Under the pieces are notes generated by a model. The model searched no databases. It was not told where the DNA came from and was given only the letters and a program-made list of their open reading frames with translations. The position numbers and the translations under genes were made by a program. From JBKHXU01 sp046565865 (GTDB lineage Bacteria > Pseudomonadota > Gammaproteobacteria > Acidiferrobacterales > Sulfurifustaceae), in assembly GCA_046565865.1 (NCBI GenBank), contig JBKHXU010000052.1, forward strand, positions 1 to 24,164: a stretch of DNA of 24,164 bases, read 5' to 3'. Below, one piece after another: positions 13,884 through 20,709 of the stretch (position 1 is the first letter of the stretch; the number at the start of each line of letters is the position of its first letter).

Positions 13884-15137
13884 TTATAAGGAGGGGCTTA
13901 TCTTACTCGATGGAAACTGCTTTTCAATACCGCTCGGCGTGCGTGGCGCATAAAGATACTTGATTGCGGTCGGCCCCTGCGGCTCGGATTGTTCGATCCA
14001 TGCGAGATGCAATCCGCCGCGCCGGTCGAGTGCGACCGCAGGATTCGTTTGTTCCCCCTCCCCACTCGCGCCCGGCACCGCGTGATCACCGCTCCACCCT
14101 TGCGGCGTGCGCCATGCAATCCAGATATCACCGGTGTCGTCCCGATTGTCGTCCCATACGACCGCGAGCTGGTTGTTGGCATCGCCCGCGATCCCGGCGT
14201 GCCATTGGCTGATGGCGGCGCCGAACTCGTCCTGCACCTTTTCGTTGCGCCCGAGCGCGCGCTCACTGTCGTCGCTCACACCGGCATAGACGTCGTAGCC
14301 CGAGGTAAAATCGCGCTTGTCGAGCCACGCGGCCGCGACACCGCGCCGGCCCCACGCCGTCAGCACCGGCCGCGCGGCACCGCTACCCTTGCCGTAGATC
14401 GCCGAGCGCTGGCGCGGCTGCTCGTTCAACGGCTGTGCCGCGGCGAACTTACCGCCGGCCGGCGCATGCGCAACCAACAGCAGCGTGTGTCCGTGACGCC
14501 GGTCTTCCCATGCAACCGTGGTGCCACGGCTATTCAACATCACCGCTGGGTAAAATTGCTCGGCATCGGGCGGCGCGGTATCGACCCATCGCGGCGCATG
14601 CAGCTCCAGCGGTTTGTCGATGCCGCGCCAGACGATCTCGCGCATGGCGATGTGGCTCGCATTTCCGCGGCGCTCGCTCCATACCGCGATCGCACGCCGG
14701 CCGTCGCTCGCAACGCTCCCCTGCGCCGACACCGCGCCTGCGAGCCGCTGCGGCTCGCCGAGGCGCTGATCGGCGAGCGCGCGTACCCATACGGCGTCGT
14801 CTTGTTCCCAGACAATGATGAATTGACCGTCGCCGACCGCTGCGATCGCCGGCTCATACGCGCCGGCGCCGGTACTGACGCGCAACGCCTCGGCGACATT
14901 GCGCGCGCCGATACGCACCGTGGCGACATAAACTTGCGGCGCAGCGTCGCGATTGTCCTCCCAGACGATGGCGGCGACTTCGCCGCCGACCGCAAGATTG
15001 CGCCGCCCGGCCGATTCGAGGTGATGAAACACGCCGTCGCGCGCCGTCACGATCGTGATCGGCTCAGCATATACCCACGGCGCCGCATCGGCGCACGCCG
15101 CATCGGCGCACGCCAGCATGCCACACAGCGTTGTCAA
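13884..15137 (-). CDS. Probable exported seven-bladed beta-propeller protein
   Basis: About 417 aa. Counting from TTG 15137, seven regular repeats end in W-[EDSL]-[ED]-x-[RD]: W59 EDNR, W110 EQDD, W153 SERR, W210 EDRR, W271 LDKR, W328 DDNR and W380 IEQS, spaced 43-61 residues. Each lies after a hydrophobic strand (AAIVW, FIIVW, AIAVW, TTVAW, AAAW, AVVW, LHLAW) and before a second strand. This is the layout of BNR/sialidase-like propellers. The N-terminus is Ala/Cys-rich (MLACADAACADA) and resembles a signal peptide, though the start is uncertain: TTG 15137 overlaps the thioredoxin stop as TTGA, and ATG 15119 is the alternative. No catalytic residues were recognised; a binding role is likely. 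Confidence 0.75.
   Translation of the reverse strand: MTTLCGMLACADAACADAAPWVYAEPITIVTARDGVFHHLESAGRRNLAVGGEVAAIVWEDNRDAAPQVYVATVRIGARNVAEALRVSTGAGAYEPAIAAVGDGQFIIVWEQDDAVWVRALADQRLGEPQRLAGAVSAQGSVASDGRRAIAVWSERRGNASHIAMREIVWRGIDKPLELHAPRWVDTAPPDAEQFYPAVMLNSRGTTVAWEDRRHGHTLLLVAHAPAGGKFAAAQPLNEQPRQRSAIYGKGSGAARPVLTAWGRRGVAAAWLDKRDFTSGYDVYAGVSDDSERALGRNEKVQDEFGAAISQWHAGIAGDANNQLAVVWDDNRDDTGDIWIAWRTPQGWSGDHAVPGASGEGEQTNPAVALDRRGGLHLAWIEQSEPQGPTAIKYLYAPRTPSGIEKQFPSSKISPSL
15081..15114. repeat. 15-bp tandem repeat in the propeller gene's leader region
   Basis: CGCCGCATCGGCGCA is present twice in perfect tandem (15081-15095, 15096-15110) and begins a third time (15111-15114). Read on the coding strand it duplicates Ala-Cys-Ala-Asp-Ala. 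It falls within the presumed signal peptide. Confidence 0.8.
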
Positions 15138-15649
15138 CGCACGTCGGAGAGAAATTGTCGGATGTCCTTGGATTGGTAGATACCGCCGTGTACAAATCGA
15201 TCGTAGTCCAATAAGTCTTTCGCGGTTTGGATGCCGGCCACTTTGAAAATCAGTTTGCCGTCGGGTTCGAGAAACGCGAACAGCGGCGTGGCGAAGGCAT
15301 TGAAACGGGCGCCAAGCTCCATCTCGGTGATGCGCTCGCCGCTCGGCAGCGTCAGGCGCCGGCCGCTCTCGGCGTCGGCGTATACCAATACGTAATGCGC
15401 CTGATACGCGCGCCGCACGGCCTCGTCGCTGAACGCCTGGCGATTGGTCAAATCGCACCAGCCGCAACCGTAGCGGCCAAAGTACACAAATACCTTGTTG
15501 CCCTTGCGTTGCGCCTCGCGCAGCCCTTCGTCGTAGGCGAGAAACGTGTAGCGCTCGGGCGGGTCGGCGCGCACGCCGGTGGCGCTCAGCGCACATACCG
15601 CGCTGCACAAAAGCAGTATCGCTGTTCGAAGCTTGGCCGGGAAATCCAT
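15134..15649 (-). CDS. Exported thioredoxin-fold protein (SoxW/thioredoxin-like)
   Basis: 171 aa from ATG 15649. A clear signal peptide (MDFPAKLRTAILLLCSAVCA, cleavage near GVRA-D) is followed by a thioredoxin fold: KVFVYFGRYGCGWC with the redox CGWC motif (about residues 62-65), the strand YVLVYAD, and ATPLFAFLEPDGK with the cis-proline (about P122). Periplasmic members act as disulfide reductases or isomerases, and some (SoxW) belong to sulfur oxidation; no sox genes are visible here. An upstream ATG (15679) would add 10 residues but lies at or before the probable transcription start. The stop overlaps the start of the propeller gene, indicating coupled expression. Confidence 0.88.
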   Translation of the reverse strand: MDFPAKLRTAILLLCSAVCALSATGVRADPPERYTFLAYDEGLREAQRKGNKVFVYFGRYGCGWCDLTNRQAFSDEAVRRAYQAHYVLVYADAESGRRLTLPSGERITEMELGARFNAFATPLFAFLEPDGKLIFKVAGIQTAKDLLDYDRFVHGGIYQSKDIRQFLSDVR

Positions 15650-15667
15650 CGCGCCCGTTGGTGCCGA

Positions 15668-15692
15668 TTGACTGACCATATACTATATATAA
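15668..15692. promoter_or_regulatory. AT-rich divergent promoter core
   Basis: ATATACTATATATAA (15678-15692) is an isolated AT island in GC-rich sequence between the divergent thioredoxin (start 15649) and Sfum_1244-like (start 15714) genes. TTGACT (15668-15673) on the plus strand and TATAGT/TATAAC-type hexamers on both strands are present, but no pair has ideal spacing. A shared, overlapping promoter is likely. Confidence 0.4.
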
Positions 15693-15713
15693 CCCGCAAT
15701 CGCCGACAGGACC

Positions 15714-16754
15714 ATGCTGAACCTCGGGCACCTCGCGACCACGGTACAACGCAACTGCAACATCTCCGACGCTCGCCACGCCGGCGACTTCACGCTGTGC
15801 GTGTTCCTGCTCAAGATGCGCGAATATTACCGCTGGGAAAACGAAATTCCGTTCACCGGCGCGCTACCCAAGGAAGACGTCGGCGCTTGGCTCGAGGAGC
15901 GCGAGCGCATGTGGGACGGGCTGGAATCGAGCCCGTTCGAGCCGCTTATCCTCGATACCGGCGTGTTCGATCCGTTCGACGCCGTGCATATCAACCGCGA
16001 ACTGATACCCCGCGGCTACATCTACAGCGGCGGCTACGGCCGCTTTCGCAAACCGCATTTCTTTCTCGGCGACCTCGCGCGCCATGAACGCCGTAACGGG
16101 TTCGACATCTACGTGTCGTCGTGCGAATACGCCCGCGACCTGGAGGCACCGCCGGCCATGCTCCAAGGCCGCGACATCTACGTGCGCCAGGAGTCGGTGC
16201 GGCGCTATGTGTGGGAGAAGATCGAGGAATCGCGCTGGAGCCGCAACAATACGGCGATGGGACGCGCGCTCGCCGCTTACGGCTTCGAGGGCGACACCGA
16301 CGCGGCGCTGGAACGCATGACCGACAGCGAAACCGAGACCATGATCCTGCACGAAGTCGGCGAGGGTCAGGTCGGCGAACGCCTGGGGCCGGAATGGAAC
16401 GAGATGCTGAGCGGCCTGAGCCATTCGCGCGCCGAAATCATGGCGCGCGCGGTGCGCGATCTTGCTGCCGATTGCCTGAGCACGCTGCCGCAACTGCTGG
16501 CCGACGCGAATCACGCGGCGCTGCACTTTTACTTCGGAACCTTTGCCGGCATGCGCAAGCACCTGTATCCCGACGCTGTCGCCGCCTACCGCGCCTGGGT
16601 CGACGACGGTCGGCTCACGCCGTTGCGCGAGATCGCCGCGTCCGGCGCCGACCGCTGGCTCGGCGTCGCGCGCGCCGCGCTGCACGCGTACCGCACCGAT
16701 CCGGCGCATGCTGGCGACGCGATCGAACACGTCATAACCCAAACCACCGTTTAG
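15714..16754 (+). CDS. Sfum_1244-like conserved protein of unknown function
   Basis: 346 aa, soluble and helical, without signal peptide. It begins MLNLGHLATTVQRNCNISDA and continues DFTLCVFLLKMREYYRWENE, which I associate with the Sfum_1244 family of uncharacterised proteins; this is recall, not a search. Notable segments are GYIYSGGYGRFRKPHFFLGD, RRNGFDIYVSSCEYARDLEA, ETETMILHEVGEG and ALHFYFGTFAGMRKHLYPDA. The mix of conserved aromatic, acidic and histidine residues (HEVGEG, HFYF) might suggest metal or cofactor binding, but nothing proves it. AGGA lies 4 bases before ATG. The 190-aa gene follows after 4 bases. Confidence 0.8.
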   Translation: MLNLGHLATTVQRNCNISDARHAGDFTLCVFLLKMREYYRWENEIPFTGALPKEDVGAWLEERERMWDGLESSPFEPLILDTGVFDPFDAVHINRELIPRGYIYSGGYGRFRKPHFFLGDLARHERRNGFDIYVSSCEYARDLEAPPAMLQGRDIYVRQESVRRYVWEKIEESRWSRNNTAMGRALAAYGFEGDTDAALERMTDSETETMILHEVGEGQVGERLGPEWNEMLSGLSHSRAEIMARAVRDLAADCLSTLPQLLADANHAALHFYFGTFAGMRKHLYPDAVAAYRAWVDDGRLTPLREIAASGADRWLGVARAALHAYRTDPAHAGDAIEHVITQTTV

Positions 16755-16758
16755 CCCC

Positions 16759-17331
16759 ATGCAGCTTCGCATTACGGTCGCGGAACAAACCCGCGTCATG
16801 CCGATTCCGGACGGTCTGTTGCGCGACGCGGAGGAATTTTTCCGCAAGATGGATCGCGACATGGATCGCGGCTGGCAAATGAGCCGCGAGTTCGTCGAGC
16901 AACCGAACAAGCTCCAGCGCTGCCAAATCGCGGCGCACAAACTCTTGGGCGCGCTCAGTTCCGGCAACATGGCGCTGGCGACACTCATGGCCGGCTACAT
17001 CCTCGCGCGGCTACCGGGCGTGAGTGGCGTCGATATCGACGCCACCGGCGAGATGCAGCAAACGGAGTTTTTGTACGACGCACCGGCAACGGTACCCGCC
17101 CCGCCTACCGGCGGCGCCGTCAAACCACCGAGCAAGATCGCGGCGCTGGAGCGCGCCGGGAAAGAAGTATCGAAGGTGTATAGATCCGGACATACCTACC
17201 GCTACGCCGTGCTCGATGCGGCCAGCGGCCAGTGGATCGAATCGGCGCCGTTCGAGACCGAAACCGAGGCCGAGCAACAGCGCCTGCGCACGGTCAAGGA
17301 GCGGTTTGACGCGCTAATGCGACCGGCGTAA
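16759..17331 (+). CDS. Hypothetical protein (190 aa) in operon with Sfum_1244-like gene
   Basis: 190 aa, unknown family. The N-terminal half is helical (GLLRDAEEFFRKMDRDMDRG, QRCQIAAHKLLGALSSGNMA, ATLMAGYILARLPGVSGVDI). A Pro/Ala linker (about 112-127) follows, and the C-terminal part has alternating strands (TYRYAVLDAASGQWIESAPF) and a final charged helix. It is probably soluble. It starts 4 bases after its neighbour with no ribosome binding site of its own, so translational coupling and a shared function are likely. The 3' end overlaps the convergent HPP-CBS gene by 38 bases. Confidence 0.75.
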   Translation: MQLRITVAEQTRVMPIPDGLLRDAEEFFRKMDRDMDRGWQMSREFVEQPNKLQRCQIAAHKLLGALSSGNMALATLMAGYILARLPGVSGVDIDATGEMQQTEFLYDAPATVPAPPTGGAVKPPSKIAALERAGKEVSKVYRSGHTYRYAVLDAASGQWIESAPFETETEAEQQRLRTVKERFDALMRPA

Positions 17332-18565
17332 CGACCGCCGGCGCGGCGACATTGAGCGCGGCCATCAGATCCGACTGCGTCACCATACCCACCAGTTTGT
17401 TCTGACCGTCCACGATCGGGATGTGGTGGATGTTGTGTTCGGCGAAGCGCGGTACGAGCGTCAGCACATGCTCGTCCTCGCGCGCCGTGATCGGGCGTGG
17501 CGTCATGATCTGGCCCGCGACCTCGGCCTTGTCCGACGTCAGCCCGGGCGTGCGGCGAATAAAGTGCAGCAGTCGAGCGAACGCGTTGCCGGGCTCACGC
17601 GCGTCGGCGCGCTTGAGAAAATCGACAATGGTAATGATGCCGATCACGCGCCGCGCCCGATCTATCACCGGCACCCCCTTGAGCTTGTCCGTGCGCAACA
17701 GCTGCCACACCTCCTCCAGTTCGGTGCCGAATTCGACCGCCGCGACATCGCGTTGCATGATGTCGCGGCAGCGGATCTCGCCCATGCGCCGGCGCTGGCG
17801 ATGCAATTGCGCGCGCACGTAAATCTCGTTCAGGTCGTCGCGCGACACGTCGATGTACGCCCCCATGTCTTCCAGCGCACGCTGCAGATCGGCGGGATCG
17901 AGACCGAGCTCCTGGCCGGTGGTGGATTTCGCACCGGCCGCCACCGCCGCCGCGCGCGCGGGATAACGGCGCCCCGGCATCAAGTTGTTCAGCAACAGCG
18001 CCAAGCCGAGCAGCGCGATTAGATCGAAGCCAAGCGGGCTCAACAGGAAGCCATAACCCAAGTCATGAATCGCCGGTCCACCAATCACCGTCAGCAACGC
18101 GGTCGCACCCCCGGGCGGATGCAGGCAGCGCAGGTATTGCATTGCGAGAATGCTGCCGCCGACAGCGACCGCCGCAGCGATGGTCGTATCGGGGATAAAG
18201 CGCGCGCACGTAATGCCGACCACCGCCGCTACCAGGTGCCCACCGACAAACGCCCACGGCTGCGCCAGCGGACTGTGCGGCGCGGCGAACAACAACACCG
18301 CCGACGCACCCATCGGCGCGATCAGCGATGCGAAGTTCATCGCGCCATGGAAGTACACGGCGCTCATCGCCAGCAGAAACATCGCCCCCAATGCCGCAGC
18401 GGAACCGATGAGCCGCTCATCGACACTGGCGGGGACCGATGTCGGCAGCAATCTCCTTAGTCGCTTCAGTGCTTGCAAATCGTGTCGCTCGCGAATGAAG
18501 GAGCCGGGTTTATACCCGTTCCGCCTGCGCCTGGGAAGCGCACGCGTTTGACCGGTGTTCGGCAC
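17294..18565 (-). CDS. HPP family membrane protein with two CBS domains
   Basis: Up to 423 aa. The N-terminal HPP domain has four to five membrane helices (about residues 52-72, 80-96, 105-122, 127-145, 172-194) and the family motif CLHPPGGATAL with H149-P150-P151. The cytosolic C-terminus holds two CBS domains (about 264-320, including VPVIDRARRVIGIITIVDFL; and 351-405, including HIPIVDGQNKLVGMVTQSDL). HPP proteins have been linked to nitrite transport in chloroplasts and cyanobacteria; CBS pairs usually sense adenine nucleotides. The actual substrate is unknown. The GTG start at 18565 gives a basic 40-residue leader; TTG near residue 30 is an alternative. It ends inside the convergent 190-aa gene. 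Confidence 0.88.
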   Translation of the reverse strand: MPNTGQTRALPRRRRNGYKPGSFIRERHDLQALKRLRRLLPTSVPASVDERLIGSAAALGAMFLLAMSAVYFHGAMNFASLIAPMGASAVLLFAAPHSPLAQPWAFVGGHLVAAVVGITCARFIPDTTIAAAVAVGGSILAMQYLRCLHPPGGATALLTVIGGPAIHDLGYGFLLSPLGFDLIALLGLALLLNNLMPGRRYPARAAAVAAGAKSTTGQELGLDPADLQRALEDMGAYIDVSRDDLNEIYVRAQLHRQRRRMGEIRCRDIMQRDVAAVEFGTELEEVWQLLRTDKLKGVPVIDRARRVIGIITIVDFLKRADAREPGNAFARLLHFIRRTPGLTSDKAEVAGQIMTPRPITAREDEHVLTLVPRFAEHNIHHIPIVDGQNKLVGMVTQSDLMAALNVAAPAVVTPVALARQTAP

Positions 18566-18606
18566 AACGACGATAATCGCCGCGCGCGAACAACCGGCGC
18601 AGCACC

Positions 18607-19179
18607 ATGCACGAAGTCAAACCCTTAAGCTTCATTTACGAAATTCCGCATGCACTCGCACCCGACGTGTGCCGCGAGATCGTGCGGCGCTTCGAGGAGC
18701 GAAAGGACCAACAGTACCCGGGGCGTATCGGCCAGGGCGGCCAGCAGGCCGAGCACATCAAACGCTCGACCGACCTGCATATCAGTGGCCGCGACGATTG
18801 GAAGGATATCGATACGGCTCTCGTGCGCTCGCTGGCCCAGCAGCTGCGCGAGCTCAGCAAGATGTTCCCGTTCTTCGCCGCCAACAAGTTCAAGGATCTC
18901 GGTTATAACCTACAGCGCACCCTGCCCGGCGAGTTTTACCACTGGCACGTGGACAGCGGTCCGGGCGAATTCATGTCGCGCCAGTTGGTGGCGATCTGGT
19001 ACCTGAACGACGTCGAGGGGCCGGGCGGCGAAACCGAATTTCCGCTGCAAGAGGTCGCCATCAAGCCCGAAACCGGCAAGCTGGTGCTATTCCCGCCGTT
19101 TTGGACCCACGTGCATCGCGGCGTCACGCTTGAGCGCGGCGTGAAGTACATTGCGACGACGTGGGTGTGTTTCGCCTAA
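18607..19179 (+). CDS. 2OG-Fe(II) dioxygenase (prolyl 4-hydroxylase-like)
   Basis: 190 aa. The double-stranded beta-helix core is complete: the iron ligands are H114-x-D116 (in YHWHVDSG) and H170 (in WTHVHRG), and K180 ten residues later is placed to bind the 2-oxoglutarate carboxylate. The strands QLVAIWYLND and GKLVLFPPFW, and the GPGGETEF turn, are characteristic of the PKHD/P4H-like branch. Such enzymes hydroxylate protein side chains or small molecules; the target cannot be read here. The length is normal for a single-domain member. It is divergent from the HPP-CBS gene with only 41 bases between starts and convergent with the efflux operon 27 bases downstream. Confidence 0.92.
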   Translation: MHEVKPLSFIYEIPHALAPDVCREIVRRFEERKDQQYPGRIGQGGQQAEHIKRSTDLHISGRDDWKDIDTALVRSLAQQLRELSKMFPFFAANKFKDLGYNLQRTLPGEFYHWHVDSGPGEFMSRQLVAIWYLNDVEGPGGETEFPLQEVAIKPETGKLVLFPPFWTHVHRGVTLERGVKYIATTWVCFA

Positions 19180-19206
19180 GCGCTGACCTGTTTCGCGATG
19201 GATTGG

Positions 19207-20709
19207 TTAAGGCGACGGGGCGCCCGTCGGCATCGGTCCCGCCCAACCGCCGCCTAGCGCGCGAATCACATTGGTCACGGCGATGCGCCGGTCGCGCAGC
19301 GCGGCGATGCGATTGAGCTGCGCCTGCAACAGATTGCGCTCGGCATCCATCGTTTCGAGTTGGCTCGCAAGCCCGTTGTCGTATCGGATGCGCGCGAGTC
19401 GCAGCGTCTCCTCCAGCGCCTTGATGCGATCGCCCTCGGCCTCGTAAATCTCGCGCGCCCGATCCTGCGTGATCAGCGCCTGGCGCACTTCGCGAAACGC
19501 GTTTTGAATCGCCTTCTGATATTGCGCCAGCGCCTGCTGCTCGCGGGCGCGCGCCGCCTCGATCTCGCCGCGCAACCGCCCGCCTTGGAATAGCGGTTGC
19601 GTCAACGCTGCGGTCACCTGCCAGATGCGCCCCGGCGCGGTGAAGAGCCCGGCGAGCGCGGCACTTTCGCTGCCGACATATCCCGTCAGCGGAATCCGCG
19701 GGAAGTACGCCGCGCGCGCGACGCCGATCTGGGCGTTGGCGGCGATCAAACGTTGTTCGGTCTCGTACAGATCGGGCCGTCGCAGTAACAGCTCGGACGG
19801 TAACCCGTCCGGCACCACCGGCGGCGGCAACGCGCCGGTATCGCCGCCGCGCTCGATCGCCTCGCTCATGATCGCGCGCGGCGAGCGCCCGAGCAGCACC
19901 GCCAGCGCCAGCTCCTGCGCCGCGCGATCGCGCTTCAACGCCGGCACCTGCGCCCGCGCCGCCGCCACCTCTGCCTCCTGCTGCCGCAGCTGGTAGTCGC
20001 CAATCAACCCGGCGCGATGGCGCACGTGCTGCAATTCGAGATCGCGCTCGCGCAACGCGAGCGAGCGCCGCGCGGCGTCGACTTGGCTGTCGAGCGCGAT
20101 CAACGTGAAGTAGGCCTGCGCCACTTGCGCCGTGACACCGATGCGCACCGTCGCCGCTGCCGCATGCGTCGCCAATACCTGCGCCCGTGCCGCCTTGGCC
20201 GCGCCGCGCAAGCGGCCGAACAGATCGAGCTCGTACGAGACATTGAGCGTGGCGCGCGTATTGTTATTGATCAACGGCGTGCCCGGCGGCAGCGGTGTGC
20301 CGCCGATCGTGGACAGGCGCGTGCGATCGCGTTGCAGCGTCGCATCGATCGCTGGGAACAGCTCCGACTCGCTGACGTTCGCCAGCCCGCGCGCTTCCGC
20401 CACACGCGCCACGGCCGCCGCCAAATCGGCGTTGTGCGCGAGCGCCTCGTCGATCAGCGTATCGAGCGTCGCGTCGTTGAACAGTGTCCACCAACGCTCG
20501 GCGATCGGTGTTGGTGTTGCGGCGGCATCGGTCGTCGGGTACTGCGCCGGCAGGTCTTGCGCCGGATGCTCGTATTTTGACAACGAAATGCATCCGCTCA
20601 GCAGCAGCACAGCGCCTAGTAGCGTCATGCGACCACGCGAGCACGATGCCGCGTTTTGGAGGTTGCTTCGCTTCGCTCGCAATGACCGGTGTAGGTTGGT
20701 GCGGGTCAT
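19207..20709 (-). CDS. RND efflux outer-membrane lipoprotein, NodT/OprM type
   Basis: 500 aa from ATG 20709, which overlaps the pump gene's stop as ATGA. The lipobox LLSGC (cysteine 40) marks a lipoprotein. The mature part shows the TolC-like duplicated fold: WWTLFNDATLDTLIDEALAH, NADLAAAVARVAEARG, YELDLFGRLRGAAKAARAQV, LLRRPDLYETEQRLIAANAQ, QPLFQGGRLRGEIEAARARE and a C-terminal GGGW. It forms the outer-membrane channel of the tripartite pump. Odd feature: residues 9-17 (SLRAKRSNL) are encoded by a dispersed repeat, and the natural signal peptide seems to start at M28 (MTLLGAVLLLSGC, ATG 20628), so the start may be either. From M28 the protein would have 473 aa, typical for the family. Confidence 0.93.
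   Translation of the reverse strand: MTRTNLHRSLRAKRSNLQNAASCSRGRMTLLGAVLLLSGCISLSKYEHPAQDLPAQYPTTDAAATPTPIAERWWTLFNDATLDTLIDEALAHNADLAAAVARVAEARGLANVSESELFPAIDATLQRDRTRLSTIGGTPLPPGTPLINNNTRATLNVSYELDLFGRLRGAAKAARAQVLATHAAAATVRIGVTAQVAQAYFTLIALDSQVDAARRSLALRERDLELQHVRHRAGLIGDYQLRQQEAEVAAARAQVPALKRDRAAQELALAVLLGRSPRAIMSEAIERGGDTGALPPPVVPDGLPSELLLRRPDLYETEQRLIAANAQIGVARAAYFPRIPLTGYVGSESAALAGLFTAPGRIWQVTAALTQPLFQGGRLRGEIEAARAREQQALAQYQKAIQNAFREVRQALITQDRAREIYEAEGDRIKALEETLRLARIRYDNGLASQLETMDAERNLLQAQLNRIAALRDRRIAVTNVIRALGGGWAGPMPTGAPSP
20661..20687 (-). repeat. Dispersed GTCATTGCGAGCG repeat inside the lipoprotein gene start
   Basis: On the minus strand GGTCATTGCGAGCGAAGCGAAGCAACC is seen. Its core is GTCATTGCGAGCG and it shares GTCATTnCGAGCG with the unit at 13512. 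The repeat lies between the coupled ATG (20709) and the signal-peptide methionine (20628), and is translated as RSLRAKRSNL. Confidence 0.75.

Noticed and set aside
13989..15179. Open frame of 396 codons on the plus strand
   Set aside because: It is antisense to the propeller gene, with Arg/Ala/Pro-rich, low-complexity translation and no domain.
15138..15779. Upstream extension of the propeller frame through the thioredoxin gene
   Set aside because: It is out of frame with the thioredoxin and Arg-rich, and crosses the divergent promoter; the overlapping TTG or nearby ATG is more plausible.
15864..16988. Open frame of 374 codons on the minus strand
   Set aside because: It lies opposite the Sfum_1244-like and 190-aa genes, has no recognisable domain and shows the usual mirror frame of GC-rich coding DNA.
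19213..19229. CGACGGG-GCG-CCCGTCG hairpin as terminator of the efflux operon
   Set aside because: It lies inside the last codons of the lipoprotein gene and no T-run follows on either strand.
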